Assembly (NCBI RefSeq): GCF_001571305.1
Contig: NZ_BCTN01000020.1
Coordinates: forward strand, 1-64,000
DNA: 64,000 nucleotides
Direction of reading: 5' to 3'
Source of the DNA: Erwinia persicina NBRC 102418
GTDB taxonomy: Bacteria; Pseudomonadota; Gammaproteobacteria; Enterobacterales; Enterobacteriaceae
Shown here: positions 37,819-48,169 of the stretch, piece after piece
How positions within the stretch are numbered: the first letter of the stretch is position 1
How the letters are laid out: each line of letters starts with the position of its first letter
The notes under the pieces: model-generated
What the model saw: the letters and a program-made list of their open reading frames with translations, nothing else
Database searches by the model: none
What the model was told of the DNA's origin: nothing
Program-made: the position numbers and the translations under genes

Positions 37819-39324
37819 TTACTCGTTGATACGTGGATGCTGATCGATCAGGCGGGAGCGTTTCGCTTCCAGCTCGCTGATCTGCTCGCTGATATCTTCG
37901 ATTTTTTGCTCGATGTTATCGTGATGCTCCTGCAGGATCTCTTTGGCTTCCGCCATGTCCGACGCTGCTGGCGTGGCACCGCGCAGCGGCATGTTGGCGG
38001 TTTCTTTCATGGTCAGACCGGTGATCAGACCAATCACGGCGACGACCATCAGATAGTAAGCCGGCATATAGAGATTGCTGGTCGTTTCGACCAGCCATGC
38101 TGCGATGGTCGGGGTCAGACCGGCGACCAACACCGAGATGTTAAAGGCACTGGCCAGCGCGCTGTAACGGATGTGGGTCGGGAACATGGCTGGCAGAGAG
38201 GAGGCCATCACACCGGTAAAGCTGTTCAGGATCACCGCCAGCAGCAGCAGGCCGGCAAAAATCAGCCCCATCACGCCGCTGTTGATCAGCATAAATGCCG
38301 GAATGGACAGCACCAGCAGCGCGATGCTGCCGATGATCACAAACGGACGGCGACCAAACTTATCGCTCATCAGGCCCATAACCGGCTGCACAAACAGCAT
38401 ACCCAGCATAATGGCGATGATAATCATCACGCCATGATCTTCTGAGTAGTGCAGGTTATGCGACAGGTAGCTCGGCATGTAGGTGAGCAACATGTAGTAG
38501 GTAACGTTAGTGGCAATCACCAGACCGACGCAGGAGAGCAGGCTTTTCCAGTGTTTGGTGGCAATCTCTTTAAACGAGACTTTCGGGCCTTCGGCCAGGC
38601 CTTCACGGTCACCCTGCTCCAGTTTGTCGACGTGCTGCTGGAAGGCCGGGGTTTCTTCCAGCGCATGGCGCAGATAGAGCCCGATGATACCCAGCGGCAG
38701 CGCCACGAAGAACGGAATACGCCAGCCCCACTCAAGGAAGCGGGCTTCGCCGATAACCGCAGAGATCAGCACGACCAGGCCGGCACCGAGCACGAACCCG
38801 GCAATGGAGCCGAAGTCCAGCCAACTGCCCATAAAGCCACGCTTACGGTCCGGGGAATACTCGGCAACAAAGATGGATGCGCCAGTGTATTCGCCGCCGA
38901 CCGAGAAGCCCTGCGCCATTTTACACAGCAGCAGCAGGATCGGTGCCCAGATGCCAATCGAGGCATAGGAGGGGATTAAGCCGATACAGAAGGTACTGAT
39001 CGACATAATGATGATGGTAATCGACAGGATTTTCTGGCGACCATATTTGTCACCCAGGGCACCAAAGAACAGGCCACCTAACGGGCGAATTAAGAAAGGA
39101 ACGGAGAAAGTTGCCAGTGCGGCAATCATTTGTGTACCTGGATCAGCGCCGGGGAAGAAAACCTGCCCCAGTGCGTAGGCGACAAACCCATATACGCCGA
39201 AATCGAACCATTCCATCGCATTGCCCAGTGAGGCAGCGGTAATGGCTTTACGTAATCTGGTGTCATCAATAATGGTGACGTCTTTTATCCCAATAGGCTT
39301 AACACGCTTCCTACGTAGCTTCAT
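37819..39324 (-). CDS. proP: osmosensing proline/glycine betaine-H+ symporter
   Basis: This 501-residue MFS transporter matches E. coli ProP in length (500). It has 12 membrane helices, the MFS loop GDKYGRQ, and a C-terminal cytoplasmic coiled coil (EAKEILQEHHDNIEQKIEDISEQISELEAKRSR, about 455-495) that in ProP tunes the osmolality at which it opens. ATG 39324 follows AGGGTG; the frame to 39360 is not needed. It clusters with betTIBA. Confidence 0.96.
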   Translation of the reverse strand: MKLRRKRVKPIGIKDVTIIDDTRLRKAITAASLGNAMEWFDFGVYGFVAYALGQVFFPGADPGTQMIAALATFSVPFLIRPLGGLFFGALGDKYGRQKILSITIIIMSISTFCIGLIPSYASIGIWAPILLLLCKMAQGFSVGGEYTGASIFVAEYSPDRKRGFMGSWLDFGSIAGFVLGAGLVVLISAVIGEARFLEWGWRIPFFVALPLGIIGLYLRHALEETPAFQQHVDKLEQGDREGLAEGPKVSFKEIATKHWKSLLSCVGLVIATNVTYYMLLTYMPSYLSHNLHYSEDHGVMIIIAIMLGMLFVQPVMGLMSDKFGRRPFVIIGSIALLVLSIPAFMLINSGVMGLIFAGLLLLAVILNSFTGVMASSLPAMFPTHIRYSALASAFNISVLVAGLTPTIAAWLVETTSNLYMPAYYLMVVAVIGLITGLTMKETANMPLRGATPAASDMAEAKEILQEHHDNIEQKIEDISEQISELEAKRSRLIDQHPRINE

Positions 39325-39580
39325 AAAGAACACCCTGTAATTATCTGTTTTCCAACTCAATATTCACACTGTTCAGGTCAGGCCCGTGCTGTCTGCCTGA
39401 CCTGTCACGGGTGAAAAACCTGCAGCACAATACGCTATCGTCAGTCATGACCAGGGGGCCAGTACGGCACGGCAGCGCATTCTGCCAGCTATACAGTATA
39501 TAGACACTTCGCACGGGGACATAATTCCAGTCGGAAACTTCTTACTCCAGAGGAAAAAACGGCATGGAAACCGTCGCTGA

Positions 39581-41152
39581 TCAGACCTGGCCAGCCGATG
39601 GCGTGGGCTGCTGCGCAATCCACTGCATCAGCGCCGCGTTGTTCATCGGACGGGCATAGTAGTAACCCTGAATGTACTCCACGCCGCGATTTTTCAAATA
39701 TTCCCGCTGCAGTGTCGTTTCCACACCTTCTGCCACGATGTTCAGCGCCAGCTTCTGTGCCAGCAGGATAATGGCATCCAGCACCGGCGTCGTGCCTTCC
39801 AGCGTCTCGATGGCGTTGACAAAGCCTTTATCGATTTTCAGATAGTCGATCGGGAAGGTTTGCAGATAGGACAGTGAGCAGTGGCCGGTGCCGAAATCAT
39901 CAATAGCGACCTTCATACCTGCGAGCCGCAGCTCTGCCAGTTTGTCTCCCACTTCCTCGCCGTCGCGGATCAGGCTGCGTTCCGTCAGTTCCAGCGTAAT
40001 ACAGGCATTAAGATGGGCAATATCGTGAGAAAACTGGCGCATATCACTGACAAATTCATCATGTTGCAGGTGCTCGGCCGCCAGATTAATACCAATATTG
40101 AAATCGGCGGGGACCTGCCAGCTGGCGCAGTCTTTTGCCACCAGCGCCAGTAAATGCCGGGTAAGGGGAATAATCATCCCTTCATCTTCGGCTGCGGCAA
40201 TAAAGATATCCGGGCGCACCCAGCTTCCATCCGGACGCTGCCAGCGTAACAGCGCTTCGGCCCCGGATAACTCGCCCGTCGCCAGATTACACACCGGCTG
40301 ATAGTTCACGGTGAATTCGCCGCGGGCGATACCCCGGCCAATCTCATCGTGGAATGAGCTTCTGCGCTTCAGCCAGTTAAGCGTGATCATGATGAACAGC
40401 AGGGACAAAATGATCGCCATGGGCAGGAAGGTGAACAGGGTCTGCCGCCAGCTTTGCAGCGCCTCGGTGCGTGGCGAGGTGATGGCCACTGTTATCGGGT
40501 AGCGGTTGTCGGAGCGGGTATAGCGGGTGGTGCCAAGGATACCCTGATAGATATAGAGCGGTTTACCGCTGGAAATACGGTAGCCGTCGCCAAACTGCAT
40601 GGTGATATGGTAGCCATGCTTGATACCCGCTGCGGTCATAAAGTCGATCAGGTACTGCCCTTCCACCAGCGCATAGCGACCAAAACCCTGGGCATCTTCG
40701 CGCATAAAGACCACGGCAGGGCGATCTTTCATGCTGTAGGTTCCGTCCACAGAGAGCATCCATGATGCCGCGCGGTGTTCAGGCGGCGGAACCAGAATCA
40801 TATTTTGTACGCTGCCCCTGATCGCCCCAAAGGCTGAGGAGCAATAGACCTGCTCGCCTTTCGCGACGCCAACAGAGCGAAAGTAGGGGTAGATGGTGCC
40901 GTACTGCTGGAGCACTGAGCGGATCGCCCGGCAGTCCTGGTCCCTGAACGCGTTGAGGCGGTCGGTCATTGACCAGGCAAGATCACTGATATGAGCAGCT
41001 TGTTCCAGCAGCATAGAGGCCGTGAGTTTCTGCTGATTAACAACAGACTTACGTGCTTCAATAAAAGTGAAAACGAGGCAGAGTACCAGCGGCAACAGCC
41101 CGGCAAGGATTAGCCAGATCTTTTCATGCTTAGGCTTTACGAGTGCTTGCAA
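39581..41152 (-). CDS. CSS-motif EAL-domain cyclic-di-GMP phosphodiesterase
   Basis: This 523-residue inner-membrane protein has one N-terminal helix (about 12-32), a periplasmic CSS domain with the redox-sensing YCSSAFG, and a second helix near 245-262. A cytoplasmic EAL domain follows, with EALLRW as the EAL motif, NIGINLAAEH, ELTERS, DDFGTG and KIDKGFV, so catalytic residues look complete. It resembles the PdeB/C/D/G group. The start is TTG 41152 with an AGGGG site; no in-frame ATG precedes the first helix. Confidence 0.92.
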   Translation of the reverse strand: MQALVKPKHEKIWLILAGLLPLVLCLVFTFIEARKSVVNQQKLTASMLLEQAAHISDLAWSMTDRLNAFRDQDCRAIRSVLQQYGTIYPYFRSVGVAKGEQVYCSSAFGAIRGSVQNMILVPPPEHRAASWMLSVDGTYSMKDRPAVVFMREDAQGFGRYALVEGQYLIDFMTAAGIKHGYHITMQFGDGYRISSGKPLYIYQGILGTTRYTRSDNRYPITVAITSPRTEALQSWRQTLFTFLPMAIILSLLFIMITLNWLKRRSSFHDEIGRGIARGEFTVNYQPVCNLATGELSGAEALLRWQRPDGSWVRPDIFIAAAEDEGMIIPLTRHLLALVAKDCASWQVPADFNIGINLAAEHLQHDEFVSDMRQFSHDIAHLNACITLELTERSLIRDGEEVGDKLAELRLAGMKVAIDDFGTGHCSLSYLQTFPIDYLKIDKGFVNAIETLEGTTPVLDAIILLAQKLALNIVAEGVETTLQREYLKNRGVEYIQGYYYARPMNNAALMQWIAQQPTPSAGQV

Positions 41153-41454
41153 GCGCTTCCCCTGTGAGCTGCTTAAAGAGATCGCAGCGGCGGTGTACGA
41201 TCAATCATTCTCCTGTGCACTCCGTGAGTCATACCCGCCACGGATCGCGTTACTATTATGCAAATTATCGTTCAATTCACCATCTCTCAGGCTGAAATCT
41301 TTTTTCCGCCATGTTTTCCTTCTTTACCCCTTATTATCCGCTGCGGCTGAAGAGGGAGAAAAAGCCGCTTTTCTTTCCGTCGCGGCAGGGCAGGACTTGT
41401 CGCCACTCACGCGCTGACGTACTGTATTTTTTCACTTCTCATGGAAGCCAGACA
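41153..41454. other. intergenic region between the EAL and cupin genes
   Basis: This 302-base divergent gap is fairly AT-rich with no convincing gene. A CCTTATTATCC tract near 41328 and TACTGTATTTTTT near 41419 could hold promoter elements for the cupin gene. I see no palindromic operator. Confidence 0.4.
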
Positions 41455-41784
41455 ATGAACATCAGCGATATTCCTTTTGGCACCACCACCTGGTCGGCGC
41501 TGGAAGCAACGGAACATCCGGGAGAAACGGGCACGGCCTGGTGGCGCACCCGGCAGTTCGGCGAGATACGTGTCAGGAGGGTGGACTATACCGCAGGGTA
41601 TCTGGCCGATCACTGGTGCAGCAAAGGGCACATTCTGCTGTGCCTGTCCGGTGAGTTACACACGGAGCTGGAGGATGGGCGGGTATTTACTCTGACGGCG
41701 GGCATGAGTTATCAGGTGGCGGATAACGCAGAAGCACACCGTTCCTGGACCGAGAACGGTGCACAGCTTTTTATTGTCGACTGA
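41455..41784 (+). CDS. DHCW-motif cupin protein
   Basis: This 109-residue protein starts MNISDIPFGTTTWS. It carries DHWCSKGHILLCLSGELHTEL, the conserved signature of the DHCW-motif cupin family, with the RmlC-like small beta barrel and a likely metal site made by the two His. Function is unknown in the literature I know. It is a single gene with a strong terminator shared with uxuA. Confidence 0.85.
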   Translation: MNISDIPFGTTTWSALEATEHPGETGTAWWRTRQFGEIRVRRVDYTAGYLADHWCSKGHILLCLSGELHTELEDGRVFTLTAGMSYQVADNAEAHRSWTENGAQLFIVD

Positions 41785-41796
41785 CGCCTGTCCTGC

Positions 41797-41829
41797 AAAC
41801 AGCAGGTGCACTGGCGACACCTGCTGTTT
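41797..41829. terminator. bidirectional terminator between the cupin gene and uxuA
   Basis: AAACAGCAGGTG pairs perfectly with CACCTGCTGTTT (12 bp) between two convergent genes; both arms end in short A/T runs. Confidence 0.8.
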
Positions 41830-41835
41830 CCGATA

Positions 41836-43023
41836 TCAGTCAGCGTTAAAAAAGGTCTGTTTTAACGCCAGCTCCACGCCGCGAATTTCCGCCAGCCCCT
41901 TCAGACGGCCAATCGCTGAATAGCCGGGGTTGGTTTTTTTATGCAGGTCATCCAGCATCTGATGGCCGTGATCCGGACGCAGCGGAATGGCTCGCTGATT
42001 GCCTGCGCGGCGGCGCTTCTGCTCTTCGGCCAGGATCACCTTAATCACGCCAACCATATCGACATCCCCCGCCAGATGTGCGGCTTCGTGGAAGCTGTTC
42101 GGGTTCGCTTCGCGCAGGGTTGAGCGCAGATGGGCAAAGTGAATACGGTCGGCAAAGGTTTCCGCCATTTTCACCAGATCATTATCCGCGCGCACGCCGT
42201 AAGAGCCGGTGCAGAAGGTGAAACCGTTATGCACGCTGTCGACGGTCTCTTTCAGCCACTGCATATCGTCGATCGTCGACACGATGCGCGGCAGGCCGAG
42301 GATCGGGCGCGGTGGATCGTCCGGGTGTACCGCCAGCACGATGCCGGCTTCCTGTGCTACGGGGACCACAGCGCGCAAAAACGCGGCCATATGTTCGCGC
42401 AGCTTCGCGTGGTCGATGCCGTCATACTGCGACAGCTGCGCCTGAAATTGCTCCAGCGTGTAGCCCTCTTCCGCCCCCGGCAGCCCGGCGATAATATTGC
42501 GCGTCAGGGTGTCGATCTCCTCCTGACTCATGGCGGCAAAACAGGCGGCGGCCTGCTGCTGCTCATCCGGGCTGTAATCCTGCTCTGCGTTAGGGCGTTG
42601 CAGGATATGCAGCTCGAACGCCGCAAAGGCAATATGGTCGAAGCGCAGCGCTTTGGCACCATCCGGCAGCGTCCAGCCGAGATCGGTGCGCGTCCAGTCC
42701 AGCACGGGCATAAAGTTGTAGCATACGGTGTCGATGCCGCAGGCACCGAGGTTGCGTAGCGACTGCTGATAGTTGGCGATGTATTTTTGGTAATCGCCGC
42801 GCTGCGTCTTAATCGATTCGTGGATTGGCACGCTTTCCACCACTGACCACACCAGGCCTTTTTCTGCCAGCAGGGCCTGGCGTGCTTTTATCTCCTCCAC
42901 CGGCCAGACATCGCCGTTAGGGATGTGGTGCAGGGCAGTGACAATGCCGGTGGCCCCCGCCTGGCGGGCATCGTCCAGTGATACCGGGTCTTTAGGGCCG
43001 TACCAGCGCCATGTGTGTTCCAT
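41836..43023 (-). CDS. uxuA: mannonate dehydratase
   Basis: This 395-residue TIM-barrel enzyme converts D-mannonate to 2-keto-3-deoxygluconate in glucuronate catabolism, using Fe/Mn. It begins [21 protein letters not shown] and contains HPDDPP and [21 protein letters not shown], diagnostic of UxuA. AAGGAG precedes ATG 43023; a longer frame to 43305 runs into the transporter gene and is rejected. It lies downstream of a hexuronate-type transporter on the same strand. uxuB and uxaC are not in the window. Confidence 0.97.
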   Translation of the reverse strand: MEHTWRWYGPKDPVSLDDARQAGATGIVTALHHIPNGDVWPVEEIKARQALLAEKGLVWSVVESVPIHESIKTQRGDYQKYIANYQQSLRNLGACGIDTVCYNFMPVLDWTRTDLGWTLPDGAKALRFDHIAFAAFELHILQRPNAEQDYSPDEQQQAAACFAAMSQEEIDTLTRNIIAGLPGAEEGYTLEQFQAQLSQYDGIDHAKLREHMAAFLRAVVPVAQEAGIVLAVHPDDPPRPILGLPRIVSTIDDMQWLKETVDSVHNGFTFCTGSYGVRADNDLVKMAETFADRIHFAHLRSTLREANPNSFHEAAHLAGDVDMVGVIKVILAEEQKRRRAGNQRAIPLRPDHGHQMLDDLHKKTNPGYSAIGRLKGLAEIRGVELALKQTFFNAD

Positions 43024-43082
43024 GTGATCTCCTTGCGGGGCTTTTTGCTGAGACCGCCCCGGATGATGAGTGGTTCGTTTAA

Positions 43083-44372
43083 TTAATCTGCAATCGGGTC
43101 TTTCACGATAAAGAAGTAAGCCAGTGCGCCCGCGAAGGTCACGCAGGAGCAGATCACCAGCGCCATATTGAACGAACCGGTGGTATCGACCACCCAGCCG
43201 GTGACAATCGGCGCAAATGAGGCACAGATAAAGCTGCCAAAGTTCTGAATACTGCTGACTGAGGCCACCATGCGTGACGGGGACATGACCTGCACCAGAC
43301 CCCATGCCGAGGTGCCGGCGAAGTGGACGAAGAACAGCGCCAGGCTGATAAAGCCGACGGCCATGGCGGTCGAGGTGGACTGCACCACCAGCAGGGTGCA
43401 GGCCGCAGAGCAGACCAGGCCAAAACAGATCAGGGCTTTACGGGTTTTTGCCAGCCCATAACCACGGCGGGCGAGGCGGTCGGCGACGGTACCGTTCACC
43501 AGCATCCCTATTGAGCCAAACAGAAACGGAATCGCGGCGACCCAGCCGGTGCTGGCGAGGCTCAGGCCCCGCTCGGCCTGAAGGTAACCCGGCAGCCAGG
43601 AGAGATACAGCCAGCCGGTGTAGTTCACGCCGCTGAAACCGAGGATCATCCCCCACACGGTGCGTTTTTTAAACAGCGCGCCCCACTCCTTCAGGGACAC
43701 GCGGGTTTTTTGCGACGGCGTGGAGCCCTGGTTCAGGTACTGTTCTTCTTCCGGGGTCAGCGCGAAACGGTCGCGGTTGCGATACCAGGCATACCAGCAG
43801 AGGGCGATCGCGACCCCGGCTACGCCGATAATCACAAACATCATGCGCCATCCGAAGGCCAGCATCAGTGCCACAAGGATTGGCGGTGCAAAGGCCTGGC
43901 CAAAGGTGGTGGAGGAGTTAAAAATGCCCATCGGCAGACCGCGCTCGCGGGCATTAAACCAGTCATTTACCACCTTGACGCCGCTGGGCATAAACGGTGC
44001 TTCACCGATGCCCAGCCCGATACGCAGCATAATAAAGTGGCTGAAGCTGTTCACCGCACCGGCCATCGCCTGCATTACCGACCAGAACAGCAGGCCGCCA
44101 CCAAGCACGATACGCGGGCCGAAGCGGTCCAGCAGCAGTCCACTGGGCAGCTGGGAGATACCGTAAGAGAGGGAAAACGCCGACAGCAGTACGCCAAACT
44201 CCGTGGCAGACAGGCCGAGATCGTTGCGGATCGCCGCATTGGCGATCGACAGGGATCCGCGATCGAGGAAATTGATAATCCCGGCGAGAAACAGCAGGGT
44301 CAGCGACACCGTCTGTATCCGTTTGAGCCGGCTGGATTTCTGGAGAGGTGATTCAAAGGCTGAAACCGTCAT
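43083..44372 (-). CDS. hexuronate-type MFS transporter (ACS family)
   Basis: This 429-residue, 12-helix protein has the anion:cation symporter family signature ([22 protein letters not shown] at the first helix; [19 protein letters not shown]). This family includes ExuT and the glucarate/galactonate carriers. Being 59 bases upstream of uxuA, it probably imports glucuronate or a related hexuronate/mannonate. It is regulated by the divergent GntR-type gene. Confidence 0.9.
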   Translation of the reverse strand: MTVSAFESPLQKSSRLKRIQTVSLTLLFLAGIINFLDRGSLSIANAAIRNDLGLSATEFGVLLSAFSLSYGISQLPSGLLLDRFGPRIVLGGGLLFWSVMQAMAGAVNSFSHFIMLRIGLGIGEAPFMPSGVKVVNDWFNARERGLPMGIFNSSTTFGQAFAPPILVALMLAFGWRMMFVIIGVAGVAIALCWYAWYRNRDRFALTPEEEQYLNQGSTPSQKTRVSLKEWGALFKKRTVWGMILGFSGVNYTGWLYLSWLPGYLQAERGLSLASTGWVAAIPFLFGSIGMLVNGTVADRLARRGYGLAKTRKALICFGLVCSAACTLLVVQSTSTAMAVGFISLALFFVHFAGTSAWGLVQVMSPSRMVASVSSIQNFGSFICASFAPIVTGWVVDTTGSFNMALVICSCVTFAGALAYFFIVKDPIAD

Positions 44373-44432
44373 CGGCGTTCCTTGTACGGCTCAACGGCCG
44401 TTTTCTTGTCAGAGCGTCACAGGGGAAAGTGT

Positions 44433-44461
44433 CTGGCCCAGTGGTCAGGCCGCTGGACCAG
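44433..44461. promoter_or_regulatory. paired CTGGnCCAG palindromes, candidate operator
   Basis: CTGGCCCAG (44433-44441) and CTGGACCAG (44453-44461) are each palindromic and lie 20 bp apart centre to centre, two helical turns, between the divergent transporter and FadR-type regulator genes. FadR-family operators have TGGTnnnACCA cores, so these fit. Confidence 0.65.
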
Positions 44462-44587
44462 AGAATAAACGCGAAAGGGCGTTAAATACCGTGATGGCGA
44501 TCGCAGCATGGGGATCGCGGGCCATTTACACGCGACCGAAGCGCTGTGATAAGCTCTGCTCATCACATCGTCCGCGTTGGAATGGGT

Positions 44588-45274
44588 ATGGAATTACCGA
44601 CACTGAAAGTTGAGCGCCTTTACCGGCAGATTTCTAACCTGCTGATTGGCTGCATTAAAAAGGGACAGTTTCCCGCCGGGGCGATTCTGCCGCCGGAGCG
44701 TGAGTTAGCCAAACAGCTGGGCGTCAGCCGTTCGTCGATTCGTGAGGCGCTGATTGCGCTGGAGATCACCGGTTGGGTTGAAATCCGCACCGGCAACGGC
44801 GTGTACGTGATGGACCCGCTGCCGCAGACTGAGGCCGCCCCGGCGGAGGAGGAATTCAGCCTGAAGGCGCTGATTCAGGCGCGTCAGGTGTATGAAGCGA
44901 TGACGGCAGAGCTGGCCGCACGCAACGGCAGCGACGATCAGCGTGCAGAATTGCAGGAGATCACTCAGGATCTCATCCAGTTACACATCAATGACGACAA
45001 GTTCCTGCGGGAAGATAAACGCTTCCACCTGCTGATTGCCGAGATGACGGGCAACGAGGTGCTGCGCGACATGATGGAATACCTGTGGAATAAGCGGAAG
45101 AGCTCACGCTTCGTGCGGCTGGAAAGCCACTACGCGGAGAGTGATTTTCCGCGTGAGATGAATCAGGATCATGAGGATATTGCCCGGGCCATCATTGCCC
45201 GCGATGCGGTACAGGCCCGTGCCTGCATGGCGCGTCATTTACAGCATGTCTACGATCGCTTGTTTATCGAATAA
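44588..45274 (+). CDS. FadR/UxuR-type GntR regulator
   Basis: This 228-residue protein has an N-terminal winged HTH (about 5-75; ILPPERELAKQLGVSRSSIREALIALE) and a helical FCD effector domain (RQVYEAMTAELAARNG, DKRFHLLIAEMTGN, MNQDHEDIARAIIARD) with the metal-binding Asp/His set. Start may be ATG 44588 or 44582. The divergent transporter-uxuA unit is its probable target, making it an UxuR/ExuR analogue. Confidence 0.9.
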   Translation: MELPTLKVERLYRQISNLLIGCIKKGQFPAGAILPPERELAKQLGVSRSSIREALIALEITGWVEIRTGNGVYVMDPLPQTEAAPAEEEFSLKALIQARQVYEAMTAELAARNGSDDQRAELQEITQDLIQLHINDDKFLREDKRFHLLIAEMTGNEVLRDMMEYLWNKRKSSRFVRLESHYAESDFPREMNQDHEDIARAIIARDAVQARACMARHLQHVYDRLFIE

Positions 45275-45336
45275 GCGGGCTGACAGGGCGGGCGGAGCGA
45301 AAAAAGCCCCGACCCGACCCGACGCCTGTCACCGTG

Positions 45337-46374
45337 TTACAGCGATTTGCGGCCGTTGCCTAACAGGATCGCCAGCTTGCTGCCGCCGGGGGTGGTCTCC
45401 ATCAGAATTTTACAGACGCTGGTGAGCGGAACCGACAGCAGCATACCCACCGGGCCGAGCAGCCAGCCCCAGAAAATCAGCGACAGAAACACCACCAGGC
45501 TCGACAGACCCAATCCGCGTCCCATCACCCGGGGTTCCAGCAGGTTGCCCAGCAGCATATGAATAGCGATAAACAGTGTCGCAACCAGCCCGGCTTCCAG
45601 CGGCGTGTTCAGCAGCAGCGCCTGTAAAACCGGCGGAATGCCGGCGATCACCGGCCCGATATTGGGGACAAAATTAAGCACAAAGGCCACCAGGCCCCAC
45701 AGCAGCGCAAATTTTACCCCCAGCGCCATCAGCGCCAGCCATACCAGAATGCCGGTCGCCAGGCTGATCAGCGTTTTCAGCGCCAGATAGTGCGTCACCC
45801 CTTTCAGCGCTCTGTGCAGCCCGGCAATGCGGATCTGCGGGTTGACCAGCGCATAGCGCAGCTTGTACGGCAGATGGTGAACTTCAAACAGCATAAAGAT
45901 CACCGTCATCATCACCAGAACGATCTGCGTCATGGCCCCCGAGAACTGGCCGAGCATGGTGGTGGCGACATCCATCACCGCGTTGGGATCCAGCCGCTGC
46001 GCCAGCGATTCAGGAGAAATCATGATGTGAAATCGCGCGGCAAAGTGCTGGATGATGGCGAGTTTCTGCTCCGCCTGCGCCTGAAGCTGCGGATACACCT
46101 CGCTGAACTCCTGCAGTGAACCGGCAATCATCGCAATGATCAGCGCCAGACCAATCAGCACCACCAGGACCACCAGACTGATAGCGAGGCCGCGACGGAT
46201 GCCGCGCCGCATCAGCCAGGTGACCAGCGGGTTCAGCACGATGGCGAAAAACAGCGCCATCAGAAAAGGCACCATAATCTCAGCCGACAGCTTGATCCCT
46301 CCCAGGATCACCACCAGGGTGGCCAGTTTCAGTAAAATATTTTGCCCGATCTTTTCCTGCGGCAATGGGGTCAT
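45337..46374 (-). CDS. yhhT: AI-2E family (PerM-like) inner-membrane protein YhhT
   Basis: This 345-residue polytopic protein begins with the hydrophobic hairpin ILLKLATLVVILGGIKLSAEI and contains NFVPNIGPVIAGIPPV, the family signature. GGAGG precedes ATG 46374. In E. coli yhhT is divergent from and adjacent to yhhS; here three ABC-transporter genes lie between them. Its transport substrate is not established. Confidence 0.9.
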   Translation of the reverse strand: MTPLPQEKIGQNILLKLATLVVILGGIKLSAEIMVPFLMALFFAIVLNPLVTWLMRRGIRRGLAISLVVLVVLIGLALIIAMIAGSLQEFSEVYPQLQAQAEQKLAIIQHFAARFHIMISPESLAQRLDPNAVMDVATTMLGQFSGAMTQIVLVMMTVIFMLFEVHHLPYKLRYALVNPQIRIAGLHRALKGVTHYLALKTLISLATGILVWLALMALGVKFALLWGLVAFVLNFVPNIGPVIAGIPPVLQALLLNTPLEAGLVATLFIAIHMLLGNLLEPRVMGRGLGLSSLVVFLSLIFWGWLLGPVGMLLSVPLTSVCKILMETTPGGSKLAILLGNGRKSL

Positions 46375-46468
46375 CGCGCCTCCGTTTAAGAACTCTGCGC
46401 AGCAATTGTAGCGGTTGTTACCGAGCCGCCACTCACTTTAGGAATGATCGGATTTTAGCCCATCACCG

Positions 46469-48124
46469 CTATCCGCGTTCACGCCGCTGCAGGATAGCCA
46501 GCGCGGTGAGCATCAGCGCCAGACCGGTCGTCATCGCGATGCTGGCCATCGCCATACCCTGGCCCACGGAACCCTGCTCAAACTGACGCCAGATAAACAC
46601 GGACACGGTCTGCGTACCTGCCGGGGCCAGCAACAGCGAGGTCACCAGTTCGCGCGAGGCGATGGCAAAGACCATCAGCATGGCCGCCAGCAGGCTGGGG
46701 AACACCAGCGGGATGACGATATGGCGCAGTGCCGCCAGGGCGCTGGCACCGTGAACCCGGGCGGCGGGTTCCAGATTGCTGCCGAGCTGCTTCAGCGCAC
46801 TGCTGACATAGCGCACCGGCCACGGCAGCAGCAGACAGCAGTAAGAGAGCAGCAGGATCGGCCAGCTGTTATAAGGCGTCACAGGCCAGAAGGGCTGGTT
46901 CCACAGCAGAATCAGCCCGACGCCCACCACCACGCCCGGCAGCGCCGCCGGCAGCAGGGAGAGCGCATCGATCAGCGCGGCCCCGCGAATGCGGCGAACC
47001 ACCACCAGCCAGGCAGCCAGGAACCCCAGCAATCCGGTCACCAGCGACGTGCCCAGCGCCAGGCCAACGCTGGTGGAAAGGGCCGTCACGGCATCCCCCT
47101 GCAGGGCAAACAGGGCAGCAAAGTGGCGCAGCGTCAGGTTGCTGAGATGCATTCCACCGGACAGCGTGGAAAGCAGTGCCGTCAGCAGCATGGAACTCAT
47201 CGGGATCGCCACCATCACGGTCGCTACCGCAGCAAACAGCAGCAGCACCGGCCAGCGCCACGGTCCGAGGGGGCTGCCGCTGTTCTGCGCCGGTTTGCCG
47301 TTAATGCTGGTGACATCTTTATGGCCCACCCACCGTTTCTGTAAGGCAAACGCGGCCAGGGCCACCATGACCAGCAGTACTGACAGCAGCGACGCCCCTG
47401 GCAGATCAATGGGCCAGTCGGCCAGCCGCTCTTCGATACCGACCGTCAGCATCACCACCCCGGCACGGGAACCCAGCGCGGCGGGAACGCCGTACTCTTC
47501 AATCGCCAGGGTAAAGGCCAGCAGTACGCCTGCCGCCAGCGCCGGCAGCAGCATGGGCAGGGTGACATGCCAGAAGGCGCGCCAGGCGCTGGCACCGTGT
47601 ACCCGCGCCACGATAGCCAGCTGCTGTCCGCTCGCCAGCAGGCTGCGTGATACGGCAAAGTAGACCACCGGAAAAATATTCAGCGTCATCACCAGCGTAA
47701 TGCCGCTCTGGCTGAACAGCAGATCGTTGAGATCGACGCCGATCGCCTGATACAGATAGCCGTTGTGCTGCAGCGCCAGCATCCAGCTGAGGGCAGAAAT
47801 ATAGGGTGGGGTCAGAAACGGGATCAGCAGCAGCAGATCCCAGAGACGCGCCAGCGGCAGATGAAACAGCCCGCGCAGTGTGCCGAGCGGGATACCGATC
47901 AGCGCACTGAGCAGCGCCACGCTCAGGCCGGTTGTCAGGGTGCCCCGCAACAGCGCGGGCAGCTGCGGGTCGGCCAGCAGCCGGGTGACAGGGGTGAATG
48001 CTCCGGCCAGCGAGCCCTGTGCCAGCGCCGGAAACAGCGCCTGCAGCAGGATAAACAGCAGCGGCAGCGCCACCAGGATCAGCAGCAGCGCCACGGTCAG
48101 CAGCGGAAGTATACGTGAGGTCAT
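46469..48124 (-). CDS. ABC transporter permease, fused double-domain (AfuB/FbpB type)
   Basis: This 551-residue inner-membrane protein has two similar halves, each with an EAA-type loop (ARVHGASAWRAFWHVTLPM near 190 and ARVHGASALAALRHIVIPL near 460), so it forms the whole permease pore. About 12 helices are predicted. AGGAA precedes ATG 48124. It is the third gene of ATPase-binding protein-permease. Confidence 0.92.
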   Translation of the reverse strand: MTSRILPLLTVALLLILVALPLLFILLQALFPALAQGSLAGAFTPVTRLLADPQLPALLRGTLTTGLSVALLSALIGIPLGTLRGLFHLPLARLWDLLLLIPFLTPPYISALSWMLALQHNGYLYQAIGVDLNDLLFSQSGITLVMTLNIFPVVYFAVSRSLLASGQQLAIVARVHGASAWRAFWHVTLPMLLPALAAGVLLAFTLAIEEYGVPAALGSRAGVVMLTVGIEERLADWPIDLPGASLLSVLLVMVALAAFALQKRWVGHKDVTSINGKPAQNSGSPLGPWRWPVLLLFAAVATVMVAIPMSSMLLTALLSTLSGGMHLSNLTLRHFAALFALQGDAVTALSTSVGLALGTSLVTGLLGFLAAWLVVVRRIRGAALIDALSLLPAALPGVVVGVGLILLWNQPFWPVTPYNSWPILLLSYCCLLLPWPVRYVSSALKQLGSNLEPAARVHGASALAALRHIVIPLVFPSLLAAMLMVFAIASRELVTSLLLAPAGTQTVSVFIWRQFEQGSVGQGMAMASIAMTTGLALMLTALAILQRRERG

Positions 48125-48169
48125 CGCGGGTTCCTGAAGGGGGGCGCAGGTGCGCCACCCCAGGCAAGA

